Assembly: GCA_034008185.1 (NCBI GenBank)
Contig: CM067081.1
Coordinates: 20,831,821 to 20,895,820, forward strand
From: Gorsachius magnificus
Lineage: Eukaryota; Chordata; Aves; Pelecaniformes; Ardeidae
Reading direction: 5' to 3'
DNA length: 64,000 nt
Position 1 is the stretch's first letter. The number at the start of each line of letters is the position of its first letter. The position numbers were made by a program, and so were the translations under genes. The notes under the pieces are model-generated. The model was given only the letters and a program-made list of their open reading frames with translations, was not told the DNA's origin and made no database searches. Positions 12,909 to 23,964 of the stretch are shown one piece after another.

Positions 12909-13174
12909 GCACAGGGTAATGACCACTTTATTCATAAGACGTTTCAGCTTATGAGAAAGAATATGGTAAAGAACTTCTTTACTCTGAGGGTGACAGAGCA
13001 CTGGAACAGGCTGCCCAGGGGCGCTGTGGAGTCTCCTTCTTTGGAGATATTAAAAACCTGCCCAGACGATGTCCTGTGCGACCTGCTCTGGGTGACCCTG
13101 CTTTAGTAGGGGGGTTGGACTGGATGTTCTCTGGAGGTCCCTTCCAGCCCCTGCCACTCTGTGATTCTGTGATT
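12909..13174 (+). mobile_element. CR1 LINE, 3' end
   Basis: 5'-truncated CR1. The first part encodes the ORF2 C-terminal block ([16 protein letters not shown]..., at about 12975-13030), ending with the LWVTLL-type terminus and stop near 13106. It is followed by the short 3' UTR with GGTTGGACTGGATG (13112-13125) and a TCTGTGATTCTGTGATT tail to 13174. It belongs to the same tail group as the 23.4-kb copy and the outer 37.9-kb element but is more diverged, with a decayed first 25 bases. No poly(A) is present, as expected for CR1. Confidence 0.93.
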
Positions 13175-14690
13175 TCTGGTCACTAGAAGACTTGTGTGTG
13201 GCTTGGAAAGCAGCTATGATGGGGACCAGAGCAGAGGGGTCAGAGGCATTTCAGCAGTTGCCTTAGGGTATGTTGCTGTATGACACCTGATCCAGCCCCC
13301 CTAAAGGGCTTTGTGCACAGCTGGGCTCTCCCCAGGGGCTCATCCCCTCCACACCCACCCCGTTGTGGCTTAGCCCGTTGGCGGTGCCTTTGCTGGGAAC
13401 CACCATGTGTGTTGCTCCAGGTCCCAGGGCGAGCCCGGTGCCATGTGTGCCAAATTTCTCCTGTCGGAGACATGACACAAGGCCATACGTGGATCTCAGT
13501 GTCATTTGCGTGATAGGGCTCTGTAATGCATTTCTGCATTGTTTACACCCACCCTGTGTTTAAGCCCCAGACTGCATATGTACTATATATGATGAGTATC
13601 TTATGCTGGCTCAGAGTCCAACCACATACAGTTATTTTTGCACAATCTCCATCGAGATGCAAACCAAGCTGCCATTTTTGAGCTAAGGGCGTACGGGATG
13701 GGCAATTCCAGCTTCTGCATGGGGAGAGAAGGGCAGGGCGCTCCCCTAGCACCTGGCTTGCAGAGAAGGGGGCAGAAGCCTTGTTACTTACAAGTTTTGG
13801 AGTTATTCTTGGGGAAAAAAAAACCAGAAAGCGTACAGTAGGAGTAATCCCAAAGCAGGAGGGAGATGAACCGTCTGACCCCAGCAGGTGCTTTCTGTCC
13901 AGCTTTCGTGGAAGGAGGGTGGCGGTGTGCTTAGAGCAACAGTAATTAAGACTCTGACGACAAGTTAGGAAAACAACTGCTGGGTTTAATAAGGCTGGAC
14001 TGCCCAGCTGCCCACGGGGCAGTGCGCCTCCCTGAAACTCCCGGTGGGGCCATGGCAAGGGTGCCAGCCCTCAAGAGGTGGTTGCTTCCATGGCAGGGGC
14101 TGGTGTGCTCCGGTGATTTTAAACCTGACCCCTGGAACAACACCTCACCTTGCCCTCCCAGCCCAGCAGGGCTACCGTCCTGTGACCAAATTTTCCATCT
14201 TTTCCACAGCAAATATAAATCCTGGATTCAAACAACTCCCAGGCTTGAGTAAAGCTCAAATTCAAAAGGAAAAAGCAGGAAATTGGCATATAATTTTCTA
14301 ATGACATGAAACGATATTGCAGAACCAAACCCATCCTACCCCTGTGTGAACTCCATAAACTGTCCCCCACCCCGTTCTCCGTCCCAGCCCGCGTCCTGCG
14401 ACCTGCTCCTTATCTAATCTCGCTATATTGCACAAGGTGTTTGCTAACATCCAAAGTATCTTTTACCGTGCTGAATACTGTTATCAAAATCTTGGAGGCA
14501 GCTTGGTGTAAGCACTAAGTCTTGTTAGGCAAACAAACACTTTTTCACATTAAGTTGTACTTAATAGCTGACCAAAAATTCACCATCTCCTATTAATAAA
14601 ATGCTGAGCTGGAACCATCTCAGGCTTTTTGAGCTCACCTTCTGAATATTTATATCTGGAGAGTACACAGTGTTTACAAGAAGTCATGTT
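13175..14690. other. Unique sequence, no gene seen
   Basis: Mixed-composition DNA with overlapping short open frames and no recognisable domain. The longest, at 13543-14058 on the minus strand, has no family signature. An A-run of 12 lies at about 14843. The segment leads into the first member of a diverged direct repeat. Confidence 0.6.
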
Positions 14691-14780
14691 TATTTATCCA
14701 AGAACACTTTCACAGAAAAGCTTCTTCATGACTAGCTGCACATTTTCCTTTGCCAGTTTATTGACCTTTAGCAATGCATG
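14691..14780 (+). repeat. Diverged direct repeat, copy 1
   Basis: About 90 bases that align without large gaps to 15210-15297, with roughly two thirds to three quarters of positions matching by eye. Shared blocks include TATTTAT.CAAGA.CACTT, GCAGAAAAGC/CACAGAAAAGC and TGACCTTTAGCA. The intervening sequence does not align, so this is either an old local duplication or two members of a short dispersed repeat I cannot name. Confidence 0.65.
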
Positions 14781-15209
14781 GTAAAAACGATAGTGTTAAT
14801 CTTAACTTGCCACCACCATCTTGGTAACTACTTTCCTTTTTAAAAAAAAAAAAAGATTTTGGGTGGCAGGAAGCCCCCCCGACGGGCACTGGGCAGAGGG
14901 TTTGAATCCAGCCCAGCGCAGCAATAAGCAAATATCACTGCTATCTGGTGACACCTGCTAAGTGGCTGCGTGAAAACGAGTCCATGCTGGGAGTACACTT
15001 GTTAGCACATCCCCAACGATCCTGCTGGCACTTTCAAGCTCTCCCTGTAGTTTTTATCCCTGGGTGCCCTCTGCTCGGGTGGCCCTGCCAGGTGCTGCGG
15101 GTGCAGGGCAGGTCGGGAGGTGGGCGCGTGGCTGCTGCCTCTTCCCTGCCTAATGGGGTGACTTTCAATCCCCTCGCTGCCTACTCTGGCATTTCCTCAG
15201 AACTAAGTA

Positions 15210-15297
15210 TATTTATGCAAGAGCACTTCCGCAGAAAAGCTCCTTTATGCTTTGCTGTATATTTTCCCTGCCAGCATCCTGACCTTTAGCACTCACC
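15210..15297 (+). repeat. Diverged direct repeat, copy 2
   Basis: Partner of 14691-14780, offset by 519 bases in the same orientation. The best-preserved parts are AGAAAAGCT (about 15233-15241), TATATTTTCC (about 15257-15266) and TGACCTTTAGCA (about 15279-15290). No protein reading frame is conserved between the copies, because indels change the phase. Confidence 0.65.
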
Positions 15298-17379
15298 CAC
15301 AGGTTTGCCTCAAAAAAATTCATTTCAGCAAAGTCCCTCCCGAGCTGCGCAGAGGCCAGCGGGCATCGACCTGGGGACAGTGCCGGCTGCTGAGGACCAC
15401 CGTGTGCAGAGCTGGGCTTCCACAAAATGCATGTGGCTGTGCCAGGTGCTGCTGGTCTTCCAGCTCTGCAAGTACCTGGCTAAGCAAAGCCGAACTGCTC
15501 AGAAGCAAGGGAAGGCAGGAATGAGAGAGGAAGGCACATTGGCAGATTGCAGATGCTGATCGACCCCCTCTCCTCAAATTGCAAGAGCAAAGAGTCTTTA
15601 AGTCAGCCCTTGGTATGAACTGAGATTACCTTCAAATTTGAGTTAGTTAAAGAAGATTTCATGCAGCGTTTCTTTCCTTAGAGAGGAAGCTATTTACCTG
15701 TGCAGGAGGAGATTTGAGATACAGACCTGAATTTCTGTTTCGCTATTTCATAGTTTTACATTAAGTAGCACAGGAGCAGAAACCGAATCTAGCTTTCAGT
15801 GCTTCCAAGGGCACTAAGCCCAGCTTGCAGAGTTGTAACCGTGCTTCTCCAGCCCAAGGAATAACTACACCATGCAGGCTGCAGTAGCTGTATGAGGCAG
15901 GGCTGGAAAGCTGTGTTTCAGATGTCTGCACACTGGCTGCTCACTGGACCACTGATAGTGGCTGTAAATTCAAGATGGGACCCAAGGGTGGGAGCGCTGT
16001 GTGTGAGCACCCTGAGCACTGAGTTCGGAGTGAAAAAAGGGAAGGTGAAAACCAGCTGGGATGGTGAAGGGGGAATGGCTGAGGGTCAACAGAGAGGACC
16101 AAGAATGCAAATTCACAAGGGTAAATGAGAAGTGGAAGAAACAGCATGAGATAAAGAACTAATAGATTTTTCTTTTTTCAAATGGCAAGAAAGCCATGAA
16201 GAAAAATACACTAAAAACATAATTAAGGTTGCAGAACTGAGAATTGAAAGATGAAACCTGCTAGAGCAACACATAAACATGATGAGCATCTTAATGGCAT
16301 GGGCAGTTAATCATTGGGAAAGCTCATGAAGGAGTTGTAGTAGAATGCATCACTTGGAGGCCTTAAATCAAGGCTAGAAAACCTTGAAACACTGCTGTGG
16401 TCTCCCTAGGAAGTTACTGCTTTTGACTGAGGAACCATTGGGGTAAATTTTGTGGTGAGCTTTATGCTAGCTCTAGGCTCCAGCTAGACGACCAGCATGC
16501 TAGAACCAGGGCTGCTCTGGCACGGTCTGGGAATGCCATACACTGACCTGGCCACACTGATACCTGAGCCTGATTTTGCCTCTGCCTCTGCCAGAGCCTT
16601 GGGCTAGCTGAGAGGAAAGGATGCAAAAAGAGCAGAAGCCGCAGTCAGTGCTGGAAAGGCAGCGATGGAGTAGAGGCACCTTGGGAACCTTGGCTAGACT
16701 TTATGCTGAGTCTCCTCCATTGATTTGTGCAGTCAGGACTTAAATCTGAATTGCCAAGGCCAGGGCACTCTGATTGGAGAGTCCCTGTCTCTGCAGGGGA
16801 GGAGCAGTCTTTGGGGACCTACATGTGGGCAGAGGGTACCAAGACTGATGTCAATAAGCCACTGCAGGAGCCAAAGGACGTATGTCCTCAAGCTACCAGT
16901 GGCAGAAGGCAAGAGATCTTCACTTCTCTGAGGCCTGTTTACCCCAAAGCTTTTCTCCATAGCTGATAAAATAAAATTTTTCTTTTCAAAAGCTCTGAGG
17001 TTTGAGTTCAGTATCTGCAGCTCCTCCTTTAGGAGTCCCTGAGCAAAACCAGTGAGCCACCAGATAAGTGTGGCTAACATATGCATACCTCTATGCCTGC
17101 TCCTAACTATGCAAAATTTAATTTTGTTGAGGGAACAGACCTGGACTTGAGGCCTCCAAGGGTATGCAGAGCTGGGTGTAGATGTTCATCCAGCTGGGAC
17201 AATCACAACAGTCCAGCCTGACTTTTAACCTATGGAAAACCTCCAAAGTGCAAAGCAACTTAGAAAGTTCACGGGGAGTTTGATGGTCCTCAGCACCTCC
17301 CAGGTCTGGGCTGTCAAAGAGTGATTTTAATAGCACGTTAAGTATGAGATGCTGGAACAAGATCAAGACCTAACACAAG

Positions 17380-17780
17380 GAAGTAGCTTTTAATGAACAA
17401 GTTCCACATGCTGAGTATGAAAAGTAACAGCCATTATAATTTATTAGAATTAAGTTACATATCAAAAAACCTCCAATGTTGAGTTTAGCTGCTTTAATTT
17501 AAAATAAACATTTCTACAACGAGGTGGCACAAAAGAAAATTTGCTTAAGTTTAATTTTTATACTACTAAAAAGGATTTAACAGCTTAGAATACATGCTTT
17601 ACTTCACACCATACAACTGCTGAAAATTGGATTAATTGTACTGCTTTCAGCAATCGTACTGGCATAAACCATCAATAATTTAAGCTCATGGGGTTTGTTT
17701 TGTTTAATTTATTTCCAAAAAATAATTTTTACTGCAGAATGCTAAAATAACATGTAACCAAACATTTATATTTATATGGT
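17380..17780. other. AT-rich block, possible conserved non-coding DNA
   Basis: About 400 bases of AT-rich, non-repetitive sequence with many TAATT/AATTA cores (for example near 17440, 17491 and 17630) and few stop-free frames. It could be regulatory DNA, part of a 3' UTR, or neutral AT-rich sequence. No polyadenylation context decides between these. Confidence 0.15.
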
Positions 17781-19694
17781 GAGTTTCAGCCAGTAAAAAC
17801 CTTAGTTAGGATGGAATTAGCTGTGTTCGGACCCTGAAATTCTAGAGACTTTTATCAAAAGTAGCCATACAAAACCAGAAGCTCGAAGAGGTAGTTTCAT
17901 TTGGTTTTGCTGAAGTTTTGGAGCTAAAACGCATTATAGCGTTGTTGCGTTAAGTACTAGAGAGGTGGTCATGCTTAACAGCATCCTCAAGGTACTGTTG
18001 TCTCCCAGTTCTCCCTGGTTTTGGCACGTCATTTTAGTAAGCAAGAAGATTCCTTTCAAAGCTCTTACAGTGTCATAGTGTGCTGCTGCTGCTGCTGAAG
18101 GACTGGAATTAGCTGACTTGGTTTAGTGGATCAGATGATGGGACGCGCGTATTTTGAAGTCCAATTCACGAATCAGATCACAATCTGTGGTTTCATAGAT
18201 TTTTCAGCAGCTTTTAAATGTTGCACGAAAATCTCTTACTAATTTGTAGTTAAAAATAAAATACCCCAGAACGAAGCTGTGTGGATGGAGGAAGGAATAC
18301 ATAGGGCCAGAGGAGACCCCTAAGGTCGCTGAATCCAGTCTTCGCTACCGCAGGGAACCACATCATAGGCTCCCCTTCAAAAGGGATTCATACATCTCCA
18401 GAAAGCATTCTCCACTCTGCAGGGCCTTTGTTATCAAATACAGCCTAATTGTATAGCTCGTATAGTCCTGATCAAAAAGAGAGGGAGGGAAAAAAAAAAG
18501 AAATACAAGTAAAGTCCACACTGACTGAAGGTAGTATTTACCGAATAGCGGAAAGCATCATTCCACCCACTAAAACGTGATTAGTCAGAGCTTGCTCTGT
18601 TGCCCTGGACAGCCAAAGACGGGAGCTGCTTTTCAGACTCATGTTGTGCACAGATGACCAGGCACCATCCCCGGAGCGCAGAGGCGCTGCCCACAGGCTT
18701 GCAGCAGGACGTTGTGGTTCAGCCTCCTGCCTGCTGCTGTATTGCCCATCCCCAGCACTCCCAAACCACCACAAGCCTCATAACGTCATCAAATACAAGT
18801 AAATATAGTAATTTTTTGACTGGGATTATGAAGCTCTTGATTTTCAAGCTTTTGTCTGTAACCAGCAGGGCCTCAGACTCTCTGCTTTATGAAAGTGATG
18901 GCTGAAAGTCTACTGCATAAAAACTACTCTGGGTGTCAGGAGGTAAAGCTTACCCAAGGAGGCCAGGAAAGCCCACAGGCTTCCTGGCGCACCAGGCAGC
19001 TCCCTGTGGGCAAAGAGGCTCTTGATTTTGCTTGCCATGTTCGTATCCCCGTGTCAGTATGGAACTTAACATATATTCTGCTTGTATGCCGCTGCTGCAG
19101 TGTGGGCAGCACTTGTGCAAGCCCCGGCACACAGGTGACAGGAGGATGCTTTGACTGACATCTTGTTTTCTGCAAGGCAAGCTGCCTTTCTGCAGGTCCA
19201 GCTCCCTGGCTTTGATGTATGCTCTGCTGATCACTCATTTGAACGCTGGACACTTCATGCTTTTGTACCTCCTGCTCTTCCCCGGGCACTTTTCCAGAGC
19301 CCCACAAATGCCAGGCTGCTGCGGATGCGGCTGGGTCCTTCCCCTCTCGCCCAAGCAGTGGGCCTCCACATTAATTGCGGGGAATCACTGATATCTGAGG
19401 TTCCCACCACCAGCACGGCAAGGTTTTCAGAATTGGTGTGAGCTTTAGCAATTTCATTTTCCACTCTAAGGATCATGCTCTGAAGCCTCTTGTGTCTGTA
19501 CCCCATGCACTCGTGCAAGCCCATCCCTGCTGCCCAGCACCGCGCGCGCCGGCCGCCCCTTGGCTCTCCTCTCCCTCCTTTCCACCGCTGGTGGTCAGGC
19601 CTGCCTTGCTGCCGTGCCAGCTGTCTGGATTAATTGCTCTCTCTCTCTTTCCACCTCACCAACTCCCCATCTGTTTTTCAGCTATAGCTTAAAT

Positions 19695-19735
19695 CCCTTT
19701 TGATCTGATCCCAAATCACTGACTTCAACAGGAGC
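19695..19735. repeat. Possible end of an ancient palindromic repeat
   Basis: The reverse complement reads as GTTGAAGTCAGTG followed by TTGGGATCAGAT. This resembles the core-plus-end pattern (TTGACTTCAGTGGG...TTGGATCAGG) of an old amniote palindromic repeat. It is short and diverged, and the opposite arm was not identified. Confidence 0.3.
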
Positions 19736-20084
19736 CTGGCACAGACCGTTTCTGGGAGCAGGTCCCTCCCTCCCTCCCACTCCCCAGCTCGCCGGGATGT
19801 TAGCCTGTGGTGCTCACTGCTGCGTACTGAATTTCTACTCGCCAAGGGCTGGATCCTGCAATGTTGTGGGAACCATGGCCTTCATCCTTAAGAGCGCATA
19901 CGTAGCTGTATTTTTGGGGGGCCTGTTAATTTGGTTGAAATCAAGACTGCGCTTAGGGCTTTTCTGGAGAGCGTCCAGAACATGTAGCACATTGCAGGAT
20001 TGAAACTTTCTAGCCTAAACTGTTCTATAGGCATGCTAAAATACACACTATAGCCAAGCACATAGGGAGCATCGATCCTCTCAT

Positions 20085-20350
20085 TTCATTTAAAAGGCAT
20101 TTTGTTCACCCTAGCAGTTATTTAATGCCATTATCTATTTATTACATTTAGTTAACTTAATGCACCACTATTTAGACAACATATTTGGATTGGAGACAGA
20201 GACCATCATGTTAATTGAAACTGCAACACGCTTCAGTTATTGTGTAGTCATGAGAACTTAATTGTGTGATCAGAAACCGTTACTGCTGGTGACTCTTTTG
20301 TATCCCAAACACTGGCATTGATTGTAAACTAAAAGGCCAAAAATTACACA
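20085..20350. other. AT-rich motif-dense block, possible conserved non-coding DNA
   Basis: Non-repetitive AT-rich sequence with TTATTTAATGCC, AGTTAACTTAATGC, TTAATTGAAA and ACTTAATTGTG motifs spread over about 260 bases. It has enhancer-like texture but no direct proof, and no open frame longer than chance. Confidence 0.2.
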
Positions 20351-20999
20351 TAAGAACGCTCTTCACAGCTTAATCTGTCTTCTGGATCTTGAAAAGTAGT
20401 AACACAGAATGCCCTGTACACCCAACATTTCTCACGACTAAGGCAGCCTTTTTCACCCATGGATGAAGTGATTAACCAGCATATTTCTGAACAGTTTGGT
20501 TGTGCGCTTTCCAAATGTGTACTTCAAAGTGTCTCTGTTTTCTTGGTGTTATGATAGATAAAACAGGTACGCGCAAGATACATCTACTTCCACAAACACG
20601 AATGCAAAGAGCCAGAGTACATATGCTGCAATTACAGGATAAGAAGAGAGACGTTAATGTAAACTGTTACTGAGGAATGTGTGTTTGGGCAATTGAGTCT
20701 CCCTTTTTATGTGCGGGGAGGCGAGCAGAGAAAAGGATCAAGGCAGAGCTTGCAGGTGAGCACAGAAATCTGCAATAGAAAAGCAGTATCTGGGAATTAT
20801 CTGAGACACCTAATCCATATAAGAAATTACTGTACCCATCTTTTTTTAATAGGTTGATAAATGGAATGTGGTAGATTATGCCAGCAAGAAAATCAGTATC
20901 TTTGGTGAAGATTTGCAAATTTATAGAAAAAGAGAACAAATGGTAATCATCACTTGATGTAAACCAAAGGAGAAAGCTGAGCTTCAGGGACTACCATTA

Positions 21000-21100
21000 A
21001 GCCTGCTTTTAAGGTTTGATCTTGCAAAGCACTGAATAACCTCAGCTCCCACTGAAATCAATGGAAGTTGAATGTCTTCTGCAAAAAGTTGAGTCAGCAG
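21000..21100. repeat. Ancient palindromic (MITE-like) repeat remnant
   Basis: The block GGTTTGATCTTGCAAAGCAC, then CAGCTCCCACTGAAATCAATGG, followed by a GAAGTTGAATG...CTGCAAA half, has imperfect inverted symmetry around the TGAAATCAATGG centre. This pattern (GATCCTGCAAAG...CCCA.TGAAGTCAATGGGAG...) is a widespread old amniote repeat. The family name is uncertain and the ends are approximate. Confidence 0.45.
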
Positions 21101-23376
21101 GCTTAGGTGATTTATTGTATTCAAAAGACTGGGGGTGTTTTTGTGACATCAGAGGAAACTTCTAGAAAGATCTGGAAGGAAGGTCAAAATCCTGTGAGAG
21201 AAAAAAAGCAAGATGTGACATTTGAGCAATGAGAGACTCAAAGGGGCTAAAAGGGAGAGGGGAGTTACCAGACACCTGGTTAAAGGAGGGCTTGCAGGAG
21301 CCATGCTGAGGTCTCTGGGCTTCCTCCCCAAAAGGGCAGGAAAGGAACAGATTTGTGGTGATGATGTCCCCAGAAGGTGGGCAGGTGCCCGTCTCTGCTC
21401 CCTAGAGCAAGCTCTGCTCCCCTCTTCTGCCCAGGAAGGTGTGTGGATGCTGTGTGTCTGCACCCAGTGCAGAGTTCGCAGAAGGTCTCACCTGGAAAAA
21501 AAAACAGATAAATGAATTTTAGCAAAGCTGGAAGCAGCCCCCAGTGCTTTACATTATTCTCTGTGTTCCCTGATTGTATCTAGTCTCACATTTGGCTATT
21601 CCACCAGGCATAAGCTGGCACTGATGGAAAGAAAGCAGGAACGGGGAGTGATGCGCTGATGTAGGGACCCAGAGGGAAATGAGTGCAAAGCCCGGCTGGG
21701 GTTCCTGAAAGCCTTTCATACTTGGCCCTTCTCTGTGCCACCTTCACCCGCCCTCCGCATTTTGTCATCGCCATCAGACAACACATAGCTGCGTCTCGCT
21801 GAGACACCTGATCCAGCTGTGTACGCTCCTCCCGAGTTCCCACCCTACAGTCCTTAAGAGGACCAAGATTCCATCCTAGGCGTAAAACCTCAGGCTTGTA
21901 TGTGCTCAGCTGCTTTTGCCAGCCCTGAGGGACCAAACTGCTTCTGTCCTGCAACTTGTGAAGGCTTTTCCATGGGTGGAAAGTATCCATCCTCCACTCG
22001 GCTGCTGCTACCACAAGGTCTGGTGCAAGCCTGCTCTTGGCTTTTAAGTAATTTTCCTTCATTCCTTTTTGGCATTGGAAAGCTCCAGCCATTATAAAAT
22101 TACTTTTTTCCCTGTAAGGTGCTGCTAGAAAGACAGAAGGGTGAAAAGACACCTTTCCCCTTGCAGCTGCACTGGACTGTCTGGATTTGGCCTCAGCTGC
22201 CCCGGCCACAGGTGCTTCCTTTCTGCGTCCCCTGCCTCCTTACAGTCCCCTCAGCCCATCCAGCCTCTGGTCTCATGGCTTCTCGGAGGAAAGGACAGAG
22301 AAAATGGAAGGTTTACAAAAGAAACACTGGGCTGACCCCAGGAAAAAAAGCAAGGCTAGGACTTCTGCTGCCATTGGTGGTCGCTGAGCAGTCACACTGG
22401 GAGTTCTTGGAGATTTTCTGGCTGGGGGGGCAAAACACCTCCCCACTCTGACACACACACAGCTCCCACCCATGTGAGGTGTCTCCTAAGGCCAGGCAGA
22501 TCTGAGCTGAATCTAAACAAGCTGATTGGTACCGAAGTACTGAGTTTGGGATCTGAGAAGCAGCGTAGCTTGGCTGGCACCAGGCTACTGCTTGTTAACG
22601 AGTCCTGCCCTTCTGCAATATTCATTAACTTGGCCAACATGCTGGGCTGACCAAATTATGCTGGAGTGGTCTGTGCAGCTTGGTGACAGACCTTGCCTGT
22701 CCTACCTCCCAGCTGGGAACTGAGCTTAATGGTTGAAGATAAATGTAGAAAATAAGAAGCCTAGGACCAGGAAGCATTTCTGCACCGGGCTTGCAGCTCT
22801 GAGTCCTCGTTTCAAGAGCTATATTTTGTATGACTTGGGATCTCTGCAAGAAGGCGTGTAGGTAACTGCCTCTCCTGTTCTTCAGCTACCCTGCCTGCAC
22901 CGTGAGAAGAATTACACTGTTTAGCAGGAGCCACAGCATGAAATGCCTTGGAGAAACTATCTATGGAGGAACAGGCAAGGATATGTGTATGCTTGCATAT
23001 AAGATAGGCAGATATATCTTGGAAGAAAGAGGAAAATGAAGAATGCAAAGCAAAGCCATACCTGGAATTCATTGGGCTATCTGCAAAAGTACTTAAGGGG
23101 GCCTCTTTGGGTTAATTCTTTCATGGGTCGCCAGAGAAAATTATAGTCTGTTTGAGTTATTTCGTTCACATTAATCTTTCTGCAGCAATCACCACCTTCT
23201 TCTTCATAATCTTTAGATTAAGGCATGTATTAATTATTTATACAGCTCCATCCATGTATGTGGATGTTTTATAAAGCAAATAAAATGAGTCCTTGTTCGC
23301 AGTAGAGTGTATAATTCAGCACAGGCAGAGGCAAAATGGGCAAAAAATTCAGGTGTGGAAGCAGCAATAGAGAAGG
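21101..23376. other. Unique sequence, no gene seen
   Basis: No gene recognised. The minus-strand open frame 21586-22209 is long (207 codons) but begins at GTG, shows no domain and overlaps equally open plus-strand frames, so it is treated as chance. Confidence 0.6.
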
Positions 23377-23964
23377 GTGCATTAAGAAGAGTGTGGCCAG
23401 CAGGTCGAGGGAGGTTATCCTCCCCCTCTATTCTGCCCTGGTGAGACCCCACCTGGAGTACTGTGTCCAGCTCTGGGCTCCCCAGTTCAAGAAAGATGAG
23501 GAACTCCTAGAAAGAGTCCAGAGGAGGGCAACTAGGATGATTAGGGGACAGGAGCATCTCCCCTATGAGGAAAGGCTGAGAGAGTTGGGCTTGTTCAGCC
23601 TGAAGAAGAGAAGACCGAGAGGGGACCTCATCAACACATACAAATATCTTAAGGGTGGATGTCACGAGGACGGAGCCAGACTCTTCTCAGTGGTGCCCAG
23701 CGACAGGACAAGGGGCAATGGGTACAAACTGAAGCATAAGAGGTTTCAGTTGGATATGAGGAAAAACTTCTTTACTCTGAGGGTAACGGAGCACTGGAAC
23801 AGGCTGCCCAGGGGGGTTGTGGAGTCTCCTTCTCTGGAGATATTCAAAGCCTGTCTGGATGAAGTCCTGTGCAACCTGCTCTGGGTCACCCTGCTTTAGC
23901 AGGGGGGTTGGACTAGATGATCTCCCAAGGTCCCTTCCAATCCTTGCGATTCTGTGATTCTGTG
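23377..23964 (+). mobile_element. CR1 LINE, 3' end, young copy
   Basis: 5'-truncated CR1 with an uninterrupted C-terminal ORF2 frame ending at 23899. Visible blocks are [20 protein letters not shown] (23404-23463), [10 protein letters not shown], the [13 protein letters not shown] block, and [10 protein letters not shown] near the end. The RT catalytic region is not included because truncation falls downstream of it. The 3' UTR carries GGTTGGACTAGATGATCTCC (23908-23927), and the element ends in two GATTCTGTG units at 23964. It is nearly identical to 38549-39067 of the outer nested element, which marks both as members of one young subfamily. The protein fragment has no function of its own. Confidence 0.97.
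23404..23899 (+). pseudogene. CR1 ORF2 C-terminal remnant
   Basis: Open, in-frame coding remnant of the CR1 ORF2 C-terminus (about 165 codons) without endonuclease or reverse-transcriptase catalytic motifs. It cannot act alone. The frame is undamaged from the truncation point to the natural stop TAG/A at 23897-23899, in line with a recent insertion. Upstream codons from 23336 are host flank. Confidence 0.9.

Larger units (their letters stand above)
15300..21000. other. Unique sequence, no gene seen
   Basis: No gene recognised. It contains a (TGC)5 run at 18081-18097, a short GC spike at 19541-19559 too small to be a CpG island, and AT-rich blocks at 17380-17780 and 20085-20350 that are listed separately. 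The end of an ancient palindromic repeat may lie at 19695-19735. Confidence 0.6.

Noticed and set aside
14890..14930. tRNA B-box-like GGTTTGAATCC
   Set aside because: No matching A box, acceptor stem or cloverleaf around it.
19541..19559. Possible CpG island
   Set aside because: Only about 20 bases of CG-rich sequence; the surrounding DNA is not CpG-rich.
21586..22209. 207-codon minus-strand open frame
   Set aside because: Starts at GTG, has no recognisable domain, and overlaps equally open frames on the other strand. Composition explains it.
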